The notes below the pieces were generated by a model. That model was not told the DNA's origin. It did not search any database and was given only the letters and a program-made list of their open reading frames with translations. From Herbaspirillum sp. meg3 (lineage in GTDB: Bacteria; Pseudomonadota; Gammaproteobacteria; Burkholderiales; Burkholderiaceae_D), in NCBI RefSeq assembly GCF_002257565.1, contig NZ_CP022736.1:1922001-1986000 (forward strand): a DNA stretch of 64,000 nucleotides, in the 5' to 3' direction. The position numbers were made by a program, and so were the translations under genes. Shown here piece by piece: positions 9,396 through 18,511 of the stretch; position 1 is the stretch's first letter; each line of letters starts with the position of its first letter.

Positions 9396-9460
9396 AAGGC
9401 GCAGGGAAAACAGAGAAGCCGGATCATCGTTCCTCTGTTCTCTCGGCGCCTTTTTTCTCT
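9396..9460 (+). terminator. Stem-loop terminator between odhB and lpdA
   Basis: AAGGCGC at about 9396 pairs with GGCGCCTT near 9447-9455, enclosing a second arm where AACAGAG can pair with CTCTGTT. A T-rich run (TTTTTTCTCTTTT) follows. It is an imperfect but long hairpin, which may reduce lpdA transcription relative to odhAB. Confidence 0.65.
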
Positions 9461-9522
9461 TTTGCATTCGTGCCGGATCGTATCCGGTCTGCGCACATTC
9501 AAAAACGCACTAGGATAAAACT

Positions 9523-10950
9523 ATGAGTAAAAATTTTGACGTGGTCGTCATCGGCGGCGGCCCTGGCGGCTACATCGCTGCAATTCGCGCAGCACAACTG
9601 GGTTTCAACACTGCGTGTATCGATGAGTGGAAGAACGAAAAGGGCGGTCCTGCACCGGGCGGCACTTGCACCAACGTTGGTTGCATTCCATCGAAGGCAC
9701 TGCTCCAATCGTCGGAACACTACGAGCACGCCAGCCACTCCTTTGCTGATCATGGTATCGAAGTCAAAGGCCTGGGTCTGAACCTGGAAAAAATGCTGGG
9801 TCGCAAGAATACCGTCGTCAAGCAAAACAACGATGGCATCCTGTACCTGTTCAAGAAGAACAAGGTCACTTTCTTTCACGGTCGCGGCAGCTTCGTCAAG
9901 GGCGACGCCAACGGCTACGAAATCAAGGTTGCCGGCGCAACGGAAGAATCGATCACTGCCAAGCAAGTCATCGTTGCAACCGGTTCCAACGCACGTGCAT
10001 TGCCTGGTGCAGCATTCGACGAAGAACTGATTTTGTCGAACACCGGCGCACTGGCGATCACTGAAGTGCCGAAGAAGCTGGGCGTTATCGGCGCCGGCGT
10101 GATCGGTCTGGAAATGGGTTCGGTCTGGCGTCGTCTCGGTGCAGAAGTCACCGTGCTGGAAGCGCTGCCGACATTCCTGGGTGCCGTCGACGAACAAATC
10201 GCCAAGGAAGCGCAAAAGCTGCTGGCCAAGCAAGGCCTGGTAGTGAATCTGGGCGTCAAGATCGGCGACATCAAGGCCGGCAAGAAAGACGTCTCCGTCG
10301 ACTACACCGATGACAAAGGCAATGCGCAAAAGGCAGTGTTCGACAAGCTGATCGTGTCGATCGGCCGTACACCGAATACCACTGGTCTGAACGCTGAAGC
10401 CGTTGGCCTGAAGCTGGATGAGCGTGGCTTCATCGCCGTTGACGGCGACTGCAAGACCAACCTGCCGAACGTGTGGGCAGTGGGCGACGTCGTGCGCGGC
10501 CCGATGCTGGCGCACAAGGCGGAAGAAGAAGGCGTTGCAGTTGCCGAGCGTATCGCCGGCCAACACGGTCACGTCAACTTCAACACCATTCCTTGGGTCA
10601 TCTACACCTCGCCGGAAATCGCATGGGTCGGCAAGACCGAGCAGCAACTGAAGGCTGACGGCGTTGCTTACAAGGCCGGTACTTTCCCATTCCTGGCAAA
10701 CGGCCGTGCACGCGCACTGGGCGATACATCGGGTATGGTCAAGTTCCTGGCGGATGCAACGACCGACGAAATCCTCGGCGTGCACATCGTTGGCCCAATG
10801 GCGTCGGAACTGATTTCCGAAGCTGTCGTGGCGATGGAATTCCGTGCGTCCGCTGAAGACATCGCACGTATCTGCCATGCTCACCCATCGTTGTCCGAAG
10901 CAACGAAGGAAGCCGCACTGGCAGTCGACAAGCGCGCGCTGAACTTCTGA
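9523..10950 (+). CDS. lpdA: Dihydrolipoamide dehydrogenase (E3)
   Basis: This 475-residue flavoprotein reoxidises dihydrolipoamide with NAD for the 2-oxoglutarate dehydrogenase complex and possibly other lipoyl complexes. The FAD fold is GGGPGGYIAAIRAAQLG, and the redox disulfide is Cys49/Cys54 in GTCTNVGCIPSKALL. The NAD site is GAGVIGLEMGSVWRRLG. The C-terminal HAHPSLSEATKEAA (His454) is the catalytic His-Glu dyad region. It lies 144 bases after odhB, completing the E1-E2-E3 set, and is followed by a strong terminator. Confidence 0.97.
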   Translation: MSKNFDVVVIGGGPGGYIAAIRAAQLGFNTACIDEWKNEKGGPAPGGTCTNVGCIPSKALLQSSEHYEHASHSFADHGIEVKGLGLNLEKMLGRKNTVVKQNNDGILYLFKKNKVTFFHGRGSFVKGDANGYEIKVAGATEESITAKQVIVATGSNARALPGAAFDEELILSNTGALAITEVPKKLGVIGAGVIGLEMGSVWRRLGAEVTVLEALPTFLGAVDEQIAKEAQKLLAKQGLVVNLGVKIGDIKAGKKDVSVDYTDDKGNAQKAVFDKLIVSIGRTPNTTGLNAEAVGLKLDERGFIAVDGDCKTNLPNVWAVGDVVRGPMLAHKAEEEGVAVAERIAGQHGHVNFNTIPWVIYTSPEIAWVGKTEQQLKADGVAYKAGTFPFLANGRARALGDTSGMVKFLADATTDEILGVHIVGPMASELISEAVVAMEFRASAEDIARICHAHPSLSEATKEAALAVDKRALNF

Positions 10951-10992
10951 TGAATCGGTTTTACCTTTACTGGTAAACTCCGGTCATCATCG

Positions 10993-11020
10993 ATGGGCGA
11001 GCCTGGCTCGCCCATTTTTG
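10993..11020 (+). terminator. Rho-independent terminator after lpdA
   Basis: ATGGGCGAGC at 10993-11002 pairs perfectly with GCTCGCCCAT at 11006-11015 around a 3-base loop, followed by TTTTTGTTTT. Confidence 0.9.
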
Positions 11021-11098
11021 TTTTGGTAGTTCCCGTCTTCACAAAGTCGGCCATCCCGGATGCTCCGGATGACGCGAATTAAACAATAAAGATCAACC

Positions 11099-12196
11099 AT
11101 GGATGTCCGCGAATTCTACGATCATGCGCTAAGCGAGCGTGGTTTTAAATCAGATGAAGCACAGCAACGCGCGATCGATCGTCTGCAGCGCGCTTATGAA
11201 GAGTGGGTCGCGTTCAAATCGCAGCGCTCCAGCACCTTCAAGCGGCTGATCAATCGTCCTGATGTGCCGCGTGGCGTGTACATGTGGGGCGGAGTAGGAC
11301 GCGGGAAATCCTTCCTGATGGACAGCTTCTATTCGGTCGTACCGGTAGTGCGCAAGACGCGTTTGCACTTCCATGAATTCATGCGCGACGTGCATCGCCA
11401 GCTTGATGAGCTGAAGGGTATCGCCAATCCTCTGGATGAGGTTGCGCGCCGCATCGCGAAGAAGTATCGCCTGATTTGTTTCGACGAGTTCCATGTCTCG
11501 GATATCGCTGACGCGATGATCTTGTACAACCTGTTGGGTGGTTTGTTCGACAATGGCGTGTCGTTCATCATGACGTCGAATTACAAACCGGACACGCTGT
11601 ATCCGGATGGTCTGCATCGTGATCGCATGCTGCCGACCATCAAACTGCTTAACGACAAACTGGATGTGATGAATATCGATGCCGGTGTCGACTATCGCAA
11701 GCGCGCGCTGGAGCAGGTCAAGATCTATCATTCGCCGCTCAACGCCAAGACCGACAGCGAGCTGCGCGAAGCTTTTGCGGCCGTAGCAGAAACTGCCGAT
11801 GAAGATACGCGCGTCCATATCGAGGCGCGCGAAATCCGAGCGCTGCGTCGCGCCGGTAGCGCGATCTGGTTCGACTTTGCGACTCTGTGCGGCGGTCCGC
11901 GCTCGCAGAATGATTATCTGGAAATCGCCAGCCGTTTTCAGACCGTGATCCTGTCCGGTATCCCTCGCATGTCGGCGGCGATGTCCTCCGAGGCGCGCCG
12001 CTTCACCTGGCTGATCGACGTTTTCTATGACCATAAGGTCAAGCTGATCATGTCGGCAGAAGTGGATCCTGATGAGCTTTACACTGCGGGCACACTGTCA
12101 AATGAGTTCCACCGCACGGTTTCACGTATCATTGAAATGCAATCGCGCGAATACATGGATTCCGAGCGCCGTCTGGCCGCCGATAAGCTTGCTTGA
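11099..12196 (+). CDS. zapE: Cell division protein ZapE (AFG1-like ATPase)
   Basis: This 365-residue P-loop ATPase of the AFG1/ZapE family has Walker A GGVGRGKS (Lys70) and Walker B LICFDEF (Asp129-Glu130), followed by the sensor segment FIMTSNYKPDTLYPDGLHR typical of the family. In E. coli ZapE interacts with FtsZ at late divisome stages; mitochondrial homologues act in protein quality control. It directly follows the odh/lpd block, a common betaproteobacterial arrangement. The next gene begins within 18 bases, so the two may be cotranscribed. Confidence 0.92.
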   Translation: MDVREFYDHALSERGFKSDEAQQRAIDRLQRAYEEWVAFKSQRSSTFKRLINRPDVPRGVYMWGGVGRGKSFLMDSFYSVVPVVRKTRLHFHEFMRDVHRQLDELKGIANPLDEVARRIAKKYRLICFDEFHVSDIADAMILYNLLGGLFDNGVSFIMTSNYKPDTLYPDGLHRDRMLPTIKLLNDKLDVMNIDAGVDYRKRALEQVKIYHSPLNAKTDSELREAFAAVAETADEDTRVHIEAREIRALRRAGSAIWFDFATLCGGPRSQNDYLEIASRFQTVILSGIPRMSAAMSSEARRFTWLIDVFYDHKVKLIMSAEVDPDELYTAGTLSNEFHRTVSRIIEMQSREYMDSERRLAADKLA

Positions 12197-12213
12197 ATAT
12201 GGATAAGGGTTAC

Positions 12214-13014
12214 ATGCAATTATTTTTTGAATATTCGTCCCGCCGGGTGGTGACCTGTGCGCTTGGTTTGCTGGCCTTGTTGCCGCTTTCCATATCGACG
12301 GCACAGGCGGCAGAGCAGGCGTATGGAACGCCGGGCCAGCCGACGTTCGACCAGCGCTACCCGTCCGGCTCGATTCAGTCGACCGATGCCGCCGATGAGA
12401 TTCTTCTTGAGGCAGACAAAGAGCGTCAGGTCATCAACGATCAATACATTGACGAGCAGCGCGCCTGCTACAAGAAGTTTTTTGTGTCTTCTTGCCTGGA
12501 AGCAGCGAAGGAGCGCAATCGCGTCGCCGTCAGGCAGGTGCGTGACGTCGAAGTTGAAGCGAACGCCTACAAGCGTCAAGCGAAAGCGGACGATCGCGAC
12601 AAGTCGCTGGCCGAACAGCATGCAAAGGATGAGCAAGACGCCGCGCGTCGTGCACAGGATCAAAAGGAAAAAGCCGCTGCATCCGCCAGAAAGATCCAGG
12701 AGAGTGCCGCCAAGCAAAAGCAGGTAGCGGAACGCGAGACCCAGGCTGAAGGCCAGGCCGACGTCCGTGTGAAAGCGCACGAGGCACAAGTACGCAAGAC
12801 TCAGGCTGAAGAAGCTGCCAAAGCACCTCAACGCGCAGCCAATGAGCAGGCTTACAAGGAAAAAGTAAAACAAGCGGAAGTCCACCGCAAAGAAGTCGAG
12901 GCCAAGAAAGCCGAGAAGGAGCGCGAACGTGCCGCCAAGCAGCAGACGCCAGCAGCTGCACCTGCGGCTACTCCGTTGTTGCCGGCTTCACCGGCAACAA
13001 CACCATCCAAATAA
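12214..13014 (+). CDS. Secreted coiled-coil protein of unknown function
   Basis: This 266-residue protein has a signal peptide (hydrophobic VVTCALGLLALLPLSIS, likely cleavage after AQA). A short conserved-looking segment contains two cysteines spaced CYKKFFVSSC (C-x8-C), and a long highly charged helix rich in Ala, Lys, Glu and Gln follows (about residues 90-245). The tail is Pro/Ala-rich. The helix resembles TolA-type coiled coils in composition only. I chose ATG 12214 because AAGGG lies 5 bases upstream; an in-frame ATG at 12199 is the alternative. It probably sits in the periplasm. I recall similar small Burkholderiales proteins with the paired cysteines, but no function. Confidence 0.7.
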   Translation: MQLFFEYSSRRVVTCALGLLALLPLSISTAQAAEQAYGTPGQPTFDQRYPSGSIQSTDAADEILLEADKERQVINDQYIDEQRACYKKFFVSSCLEAAKERNRVAVRQVRDVEVEANAYKRQAKADDRDKSLAEQHAKDEQDAARRAQDQKEKAAASARKIQESAAKQKQVAERETQAEGQADVRVKAHEAQVRKTQAEEAAKAPQRAANEQAYKEKVKQAEVHRKEVEAKKAEKERERAAKQQTPAAAPAATPLLPASPATTPSK

Positions 13015-13142
13015 ACGATCCATGCCGCCGGTCAACGCCGGCAGCGATTGTTGACCCATGGCAGGTGGATTACACTGTCAACAGTTCTTTCCCTTGGCAG
13101 CGATTGTTAGCAGTCGTTGTCAATTTTGCAATAGAAGCCACC

Positions 13143-13349
13143 ATGACCATGACGCACCGCGAAGATATACAGCGCCGTATTATCGAATTGGAAGTCGAAC
13201 ATCGTGACCTTGATGCGGTGATTGACATGCTCTCGCATGAAACCCGTCATGAAGAATTACAATTGCGTCGTTTGAAGAAGCGCAAGTTGCAATTGAAAGA
13301 TCATATCGTGTTGCTGAAAATGCAATTAACTCCCGATATTCCAGCTTGA
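13143..13349 (+). CDS. YdcH/DUF465 family small coiled-coil protein
   Basis: This 68-residue charged helical protein (REDIQRRIIELEVEHRDLDA, then LRRLKKRKLQLKDHI) matches the DUF465/YdcH pattern of a short antiparallel coiled coil ending in KLQLKDHI. Molecular function is unknown. The ATG at 13143 gives the usual length; the open frame extends upstream to 13065 without a plausible start. A possible promoter (TTGAC near 13051 and TACACT at 13071-13076) has a short spacer. A 13-base direct repeat GGCAGCGATTGTT occurs at 13040 and 13096 in its leader. Confidence 0.7.
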   Translation: MTMTHREDIQRRIIELEVEHRDLDAVIDMLSHETRHEELQLRRLKKRKLQLKDHIVLLKMQLTPDIPA

Positions 13350-13556
13350 TCCTGTCGAATTCCGGTCGGACTATTTTCGATTGCCCGGAGGTCGCTTTGT
13401 CGTTGGCTTTGGCGCTGCTCTGAAGCTGGTTTCTACAGACGCTCCGCGGAGCGCCTGAACGGTAAATTTTGCCGAGCGCTTAGTCCTGGCAATGATCCGG
13501 CAGCGCTTTTATCCCTTTTCTTGTTGTCCGGTTAACCTCTTTACAGGCGTAAGTCA

Positions 13557-15581
13557 GTGAGTTCCATCGAAGATACCGCAGCACCCGTTCCACATGGTAT
13601 CCATGATGCCGAGGTTGAGCAGCTTTTTGGCGCAGGTGGGCCCTTGGGTGGGCAGGTAGGCAGCTATCGCCCACGCCATTCGCAAACTGAAATGGCCAAA
13701 GCCATTGCCGATGCCATTGCCGGTCAGCGCACCCTGATTGCAGAGGCAGGCACCGGCACCGGCAAGACGTTTGCCTATCTGGTCCCGGCCTTGCTCTGGG
13801 GTGGCAAAGTCATCGTGTCGACCGGCACCAAGAACTTGCAGGATCAACTGTATTTGCGCGATATCCCCACGGTACGCAAAGCCTTGAGCGCGCCGGTCTC
13901 GGTTGCGTTGCTGAAGGGGCGCTCCAACTACGTCTGTCATTTCCATCTCGAACGCACGCTGCAAAACGGTCGCATGACCTCGCGGGACGACGTCGGTTAT
14001 CTGCGCGAGATTTCGCGCTTCATGAAGACGACATCGTCCGGCGACAAGGCCGAACTGTCCAAGGTACCGGAGACGGCGCTGATATGGAATCTGGTCACCT
14101 CGACGCGGGATACCTGTTTCGGTGCAGAGTGTCAGTACTATCAGGATTGCTTCGTCATGAAGGCGCGCAAGGAAGCGCAACAGGCGGATATCGTCGTTGT
14201 GAATCATCATCTATTCTTTGCCGATGTCGCGCTCAAGGACACCGGCGTGGCAGAGTTGCTGCCGACTGCCAATACCGTCATTTTCGACGAAGCGCATCAA
14301 CTGCCGGAAACCGCGACGATGTTCTTCGGCGATACCGTGTCGACGTCGCAAGTGCTGGAGCTGTGCCGCGATGTGCTGGCGGAAGGCCTTTCGCACGCGC
14401 GCGATGGCGCCGACTGGGCCAAAGTGGTGTCACCGGTGGAGAAGGCCGCACGCGATCTGCGACTGGCTTTCCCGGAGGATATCGTGCGCCTGGCGGTCAA
14501 TCAGATCGCGCCGTCGAGTGTCTTCTTTCCGGCATTGGAAACCTTGCGCGACAACATGGACGACATGATCGCCGTGTTGGAAAAGCAGGCCGAGCGCGCA
14601 GAAACCATCGAGCAATGCCGCACCCGCGCCATCGAATTGTCGAACCAGCTGGATAACTGGAACGGTGCGCAAGACAAAGCCGCCAGCGAGGACGGGCAGA
14701 GCTACGTGCTATGGGTCGAAGCCTTCACCTCATCGCTGCAATTGCATCGCACGCCGTTGTCGATTGCGCCGATTTTCAACAAGCAGCGCGAAGGCGTACC
14801 GCGTGCCTGGATCTTTACGTCGGCAACGCTGGCGGTGAAGAATGATTTCACGCATTACACGTCGCAGATGGGTTTGTGGGATGAGCCGGCGCAATCCTGG
14901 CCGAGTCCGTTCGACTACGAGCAGCAAGGCTTGCTCTACGTCCCGAACAACCTGCCGCAACCCAATTCGTATGAGTACACTGACGCTGTGATTGACGCGG
15001 CGTTACCGGCGATTATTGCTGCCGGCGGCCGTACTTTCCTGCTGTGCACGACGATACGTGCAGTCAATCGTGCGGCAGAGCGTTTGCGTGAAGAGTTCGA
15101 GACGCGTGGATTGCCTTTTCCATTGATGGTGCAAGGGGAAGCGGGGCGGACTGAGTTGCTGGATCGCTTCCGTGCATCGGGTAACGGCGTGCTGATCGGC
15201 AGCCAGAGTTTCTGGGAAGGCGTCGACGTGCGCGGCGATGCGTTGTCTTTGGTGATCATCGACAAGCTGCCGTTTTCGCCACCCGACGATCCGGTGTTGG
15301 CGGCGCGGATTGCCGAGTTGGAGAAAAAGGGATTGAATGGATTCATGCATCATCAGCTGCCGTCTGCAATCATTAATCTGAAACAGGGCGCCGGCCGCCT
15401 GATTCGAGATGAAAGTGACCAAGGCGTGTTGATGATTTGCGATCCGCGCCTGATTTCCAAGGGATATGGCCGACGTATCTGGCAGAGTCTGCCGCCGTTC
15501 AAACGCACGCGTGACATCGCGGCGGTAGAAGAATTTTTCATTCGTCGTGCAGAGCTGGCTGCAGCCGTAGACGAATCTTGA
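13557..15581 (+). CDS. DinG/YoaA-type superfamily 2 DNA helicase
   Basis: This 674-residue ATP-dependent helicase is of the XPD-like iron-sulfur group. Walker A is AEAGTGTGKT (Lys70) and the DEAH box is at residues 244-247. Four cysteines that fit the Fe-S cluster are at 127, 187, 192 and 198 (NYVC; DTCFGAEC; DC). C-terminal motifs include IGSQSFWEGVDVRGD and QGAGRLIR. Such helicases unwind D-loops, R-loops and 5-prime-tailed DNA and help cope with replication conflicts. Length fits YoaA/DinG (636-716). The GTG at 13557 is the first start in frame; no LexA-like box was evident upstream. Confidence 0.9.
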   Translation: MSSIEDTAAPVPHGIHDAEVEQLFGAGGPLGGQVGSYRPRHSQTEMAKAIADAIAGQRTLIAEAGTGTGKTFAYLVPALLWGGKVIVSTGTKNLQDQLYLRDIPTVRKALSAPVSVALLKGRSNYVCHFHLERTLQNGRMTSRDDVGYLREISRFMKTTSSGDKAELSKVPETALIWNLVTSTRDTCFGAECQYYQDCFVMKARKEAQQADIVVVNHHLFFADVALKDTGVAELLPTANTVIFDEAHQLPETATMFFGDTVSTSQVLELCRDVLAEGLSHARDGADWAKVVSPVEKAARDLRLAFPEDIVRLAVNQIAPSSVFFPALETLRDNMDDMIAVLEKQAERAETIEQCRTRAIELSNQLDNWNGAQDKAASEDGQSYVLWVEAFTSSLQLHRTPLSIAPIFNKQREGVPRAWIFTSATLAVKNDFTHYTSQMGLWDEPAQSWPSPFDYEQQGLLYVPNNLPQPNSYEYTDAVIDAALPAIIAAGGRTFLLCTTIRAVNRAAERLREEFETRGLPFPLMVQGEAGRTELLDRFRASGNGVLIGSQSFWEGVDVRGDALSLVIIDKLPFSPPDDPVLAARIAELEKKGLNGFMHHQLPSAIINLKQGAGRLIRDESDQGVLMICDPRLISKGYGRRIWQSLPPFKRTRDIAAVEEFFIRRAELAAAVDES

Positions 15582-15668
15582 TTGAATCTTGAACGATCTT
15601 GAAGCACTGATCGCATTGATGCTGACAGATGCGATCTGCATGGTAAATCAAGCATACGGGAGATATGC

Positions 15669-16610
15669 ATGGCGAGTTTAAGCGCATCCACCGCATTAGT
15701 ACCGGTACGTGCCAGCGAGCTCATTGTCGGGCAGCGTGCGCCCTGGCCGATTTATAACGAAGCCGGCGATTTGCTGCTGGCGCGCGGCAGCATGGTGGAA
15801 ACCCAAGGTCAGCTCGATGGTTTGCTGGAGCATGGCCTGTTTCGCAACGAAAAGTGGGGAACCGAACCCGATACCGACTCAGTGCCCTTGCCGCAATCGC
15901 GTGACGTGCTGCAAAAACGCCGTCGCTCCAAAGGCCTGCGTCCACCTGCGCCAAGTCGTGGGCAAGAAAGCATCGTCACCATGGACGATGTGCGTTGGCG
16001 CATCGGCGATGCCCTGTCGCTGCAACTGAAAGAAGCCCCCGACGTTCGCTACAACATCAGCCTGATGGGTAGTCTGGCGGGTAAAAGTGTGCTGGTTTCA
16101 GCGCCGGTCAAAGATGGCAAATACATGCATTTGCGTGACGGGCAGATCGTCGTGGTGCGCGCTTTGTCTGGGCGACGTGCCTATGCGTTCGCGGCCAGCG
16201 TTCTCAAATATCAGAATCTTCCTTATCCTTATTTGCATCTGTCTTGTCCGCGTGAAGTGCGCTGCACCGTCATCCGGCAGGATGCTCGCGTCGAAGTGGA
16301 TGTCGACGCCTTCCTGACGATTGGTTCGGCGCCGCCGGCGTCTCTCAATCTGCTCGATTTGAGCGTCGGTGGTGTATCCGGCGTCAGTAGCTTTCTTGGA
16401 TGCGCCAAGGATGTCAAGGGGCATCTCAAATTCATCATCAATGTTGCCGGCGAAGACCGGGGCCTGGATCTGGACGTCGTATTGCGTACGGTTGAGGCAG
16501 ACAGCGATCCGAACTACGCCAAATACGGGTTGGAGTTCATTGACGTGTCGCCAAGGGATCGCCTCATTTTGTCGGCATTTGTCTACCAAAGCGTCAGCGA
16601 AACCGACTGA
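15669..16610 (+). CDS. YcgR-like flagellar brake protein with PilZ domain
   Basis: This 313-residue protein has a C-terminal PilZ domain with the c-di-GMP-binding residues RQDAR (203-207, RxxxR) and DLSVGG (230-235, DxSxxG). The preceding region (about 110-195: WRIGDALSLQLKE, LVSAPVKDGKYMHLRDGQ) matches the YcgR N-terminal domain. An extra N-terminal segment (about residues 10-60) contains IYNEAGDLLLARGSMVET, which resembles regions found ahead of HD-GYP or PilZ proteins in Burkholderiales. It probably links c-di-GMP to motility or surface behaviour. No flagellar genes are nearby. Confidence 0.8.
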   Translation: MASLSASTALVPVRASELIVGQRAPWPIYNEAGDLLLARGSMVETQGQLDGLLEHGLFRNEKWGTEPDTDSVPLPQSRDVLQKRRRSKGLRPPAPSRGQESIVTMDDVRWRIGDALSLQLKEAPDVRYNISLMGSLAGKSVLVSAPVKDGKYMHLRDGQIVVVRALSGRRAYAFAASVLKYQNLPYPYLHLSCPREVRCTVIRQDARVEVDVDAFLTIGSAPPASLNLLDLSVGGVSGVSSFLGCAKDVKGHLKFIINVAGEDRGLDLDVVLRTVEADSDPNYAKYGLEFIDVSPRDRLILSAFVYQSVSETD

Positions 16611-16721
16611 CTTACTGCTTGCGGCGGATGTTTCGGCTAGCGGTCCAACACCTCCATGTTTTACGATGCATCGCCGCATTTCTCTGCGAATTTGGCAGGG
16701 GGCTTCGGGTAAAATGGCGGG

Positions 16722-17459
16722 ATGAAAATCTTAATCAGTAACGACGACGGCTATCAGGCTCCAGGCATCCTGGCGCTGGCTGACGCCTTGTCCGCCATCG
16801 CCGAGATCACGGTGGTTGCGCCCGACAGCAATCGGTCGGGCAGCTCCAACTCGTTGACGCTTGATCGCCCCTTGTGGGTTGAGCGCGCCGGCAACGGTTT
16901 TTATTATCTGAATGGCACACCATCTGACTGCGTGCACGTTGCCCTGACCGGTTTGTTGCCGGAGCGTCCAGACCTGATCGTCTCGGGGATCAACCAGGGA
17001 CAGAACATGGGTGACGACACGCTGTATTCCGGTACGGTGGCGGCGGCGACCGAGGGTTTCCTGTTTGGGATCCCAGCGCTTGCTTTTTCTCAGTTGCACA
17101 AAGGCTGGGAGCATCTCGACAGTGCAGCGCGCATCGCCCGCGAAGTTGTCGAACGCCAGTTCGAAACACTGGACAAGCCTTATCTGCTGAACGTCAATAT
17201 TCCCAATCTGCCGTATGAAGAACTCAAGCCTTGCGTCGCGACGCGGCTGGGTAAGCGGCATACTTCTGAGCCGGTCTACAAGATGCGCGATCCGCATGGC
17301 AAGGATATCTATTGGATCGGCCCGGCAGGTGCCGTAAAGGATGCGGGCGAGGGGACTGATTTTCACGCGACGGCGCAGGGGCATGTCTCGATTACGCCGC
17401 TGCAGATCGACCTGACGCATACGGCGCAACTCGCCAATCTGAAGAAGGCGTTGGCATGA
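16722..17459 (+). CDS. surE: 5-prime/3-prime-nucleotidase SurE
   Basis: This 245-residue metal-dependent phosphatase hydrolyses nucleoside monophosphates. The N-terminal ISNDDGYQAPG has the metal-binding Asp pair, and VSGINQGQNMGDDTLYSGTV holds the conserved Asn and Asp. Family length is about 250. It starts the classical surE-pcm-nlpD-rpoS stationary-phase cluster and overlaps pcm by 4 bases (ATGA). GGCGGG lies just before the ATG, and TAAAAT at about 16711 could be part of a promoter -10. Confidence 0.96.
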   Translation: MKILISNDDGYQAPGILALADALSAIAEITVVAPDSNRSGSSNSLTLDRPLWVERAGNGFYYLNGTPSDCVHVALTGLLPERPDLIVSGINQGQNMGDDTLYSGTVAAATEGFLFGIPALAFSQLHKGWEHLDSAARIAREVVERQFETLDKPYLLNVNIPNLPYEELKPCVATRLGKRHTSEPVYKMRDPHGKDIYWIGPAGAVKDAGEGTDFHATAQGHVSITPLQIDLTHTAQLANLKKALA

Positions 17460-18382
17460 CCGATAAATCGAGCCGTTTCCCCTTGTCCTTGTCTTCTGTG
17501 GTCGAGAAGAAAGGCAAGTCGTCGACGACGGCTTCCGGGCGGACATCGACGCAGTTTGCTGCACCGACGCGCACTGTCGTGACGCCGCAGACGGCAACCA
17601 GAAACGCCGCTCAGGATTCGGGGCGTCAGGCTGCGAAGGCACAGGCCGCAAAAGCTGCGCAGTCTGCTCAACCTGCCGGCAAGCAAACCGTACGAAGCGC
17701 TTTACCCACACCCATTCCGACCGCCAACCGGCAGGCGCCGCTGGTGTCGGACGCCGTTCGCAAAGCCATGGTGGCGCGTGTCGCCAAACAGGGGGTGAGT
17801 GATCCCAAGGTATTGGCGGCAATGGAAGCGGTACCGCGGCACATGTTCATGGAGCCGGCATTATCCAGCCAGGCTTATATCGATGCGTCATTGCCGATCG
17901 GACATCATCAGACCATCTCGCAACCCTACATTGTTGCCCGCATGATCGAAATCATGCGCGACAACAACAAGGGCAAGGTGCTCGACCGGGTACTGGAAAT
18001 CGGCACCGGCTGCGGTTATCAGGCGGCGGTCTTGTCGCTGGTTGCCAAGGACGTGTATTCGATTGAGCGCATCAAACCGTTGCATGAACTGGCCAAAACC
18101 AATTTGCGCCCGCTGCGCATTGCCAACATCCGCTTGCATTACGGAGATGGTATGCTAGGTCTGCCGCAGGTGGCGCCGTTCGACGGTATCATTCTTGCTG
18201 CGGCCGGGCTGGAAGTGCCTCAGGCCTTGCTGGAACAGTTGGCGATAGGCGGGCGCCTGGTGGCGCCGGTCGGGGGGCGTCAGCAAATGCTGCAGCTGAT
18301 CGAGCGCATCAGCAAGTTTGAATGGACCAGCGAAACCTTGGAAGAATGCCATTTCGTGCCTTTGCGTCCAGGCACGGTGTAA
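17456..18382 (+). CDS. pcm: Protein-L-isoaspartate O-methyltransferase with N-terminal extension
   Basis: This enzyme repairs isoaspartyl residues with S-adenosylmethionine. The methyltransferase domain occupies about residues 100-308, with VLEIGTGCGYQAAVLS as the SAM-binding motif I and LPIGHHQTISQPYIVARM as the conserved substrate segment. At 308 residues it is about 100 longer than E. coli Pcm (208). The first 95 residues are low-complexity Ser, Thr, Ala and Gln-rich sequence without a clear signal peptide. The 4-base overlap with surE suggests translational coupling. Confidence 0.94.
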   Translation: MTDKSSRFPLSLSSVVEKKGKSSTTASGRTSTQFAAPTRTVVTPQTATRNAAQDSGRQAAKAQAAKAAQSAQPAGKQTVRSALPTPIPTANRQAPLVSDAVRKAMVARVAKQGVSDPKVLAAMEAVPRHMFMEPALSSQAYIDASLPIGHHQTISQPYIVARMIEIMRDNNKGKVLDRVLEIGTGCGYQAAVLSLVAKDVYSIERIKPLHELAKTNLRPLRIANIRLHYGDGMLGLPQVAPFDGIILAAAGLEVPQALLEQLAIGGRLVAPVGGRQQMLQLIERISKFEWTSETLEECHFVPLRPGTV

Positions 18383-18511
18383 CAAGAAATCGAATAAGCA
18401 AAATAAGCAACACAGCCAATGGCAGCAAGGTGCATGATCAGGCCTTGCTTGTCCCGATGAACTTCTCGCGCAGGGCGCGGGTCAACGTTATCGTTGTACA
18501 AAATTAATGTA

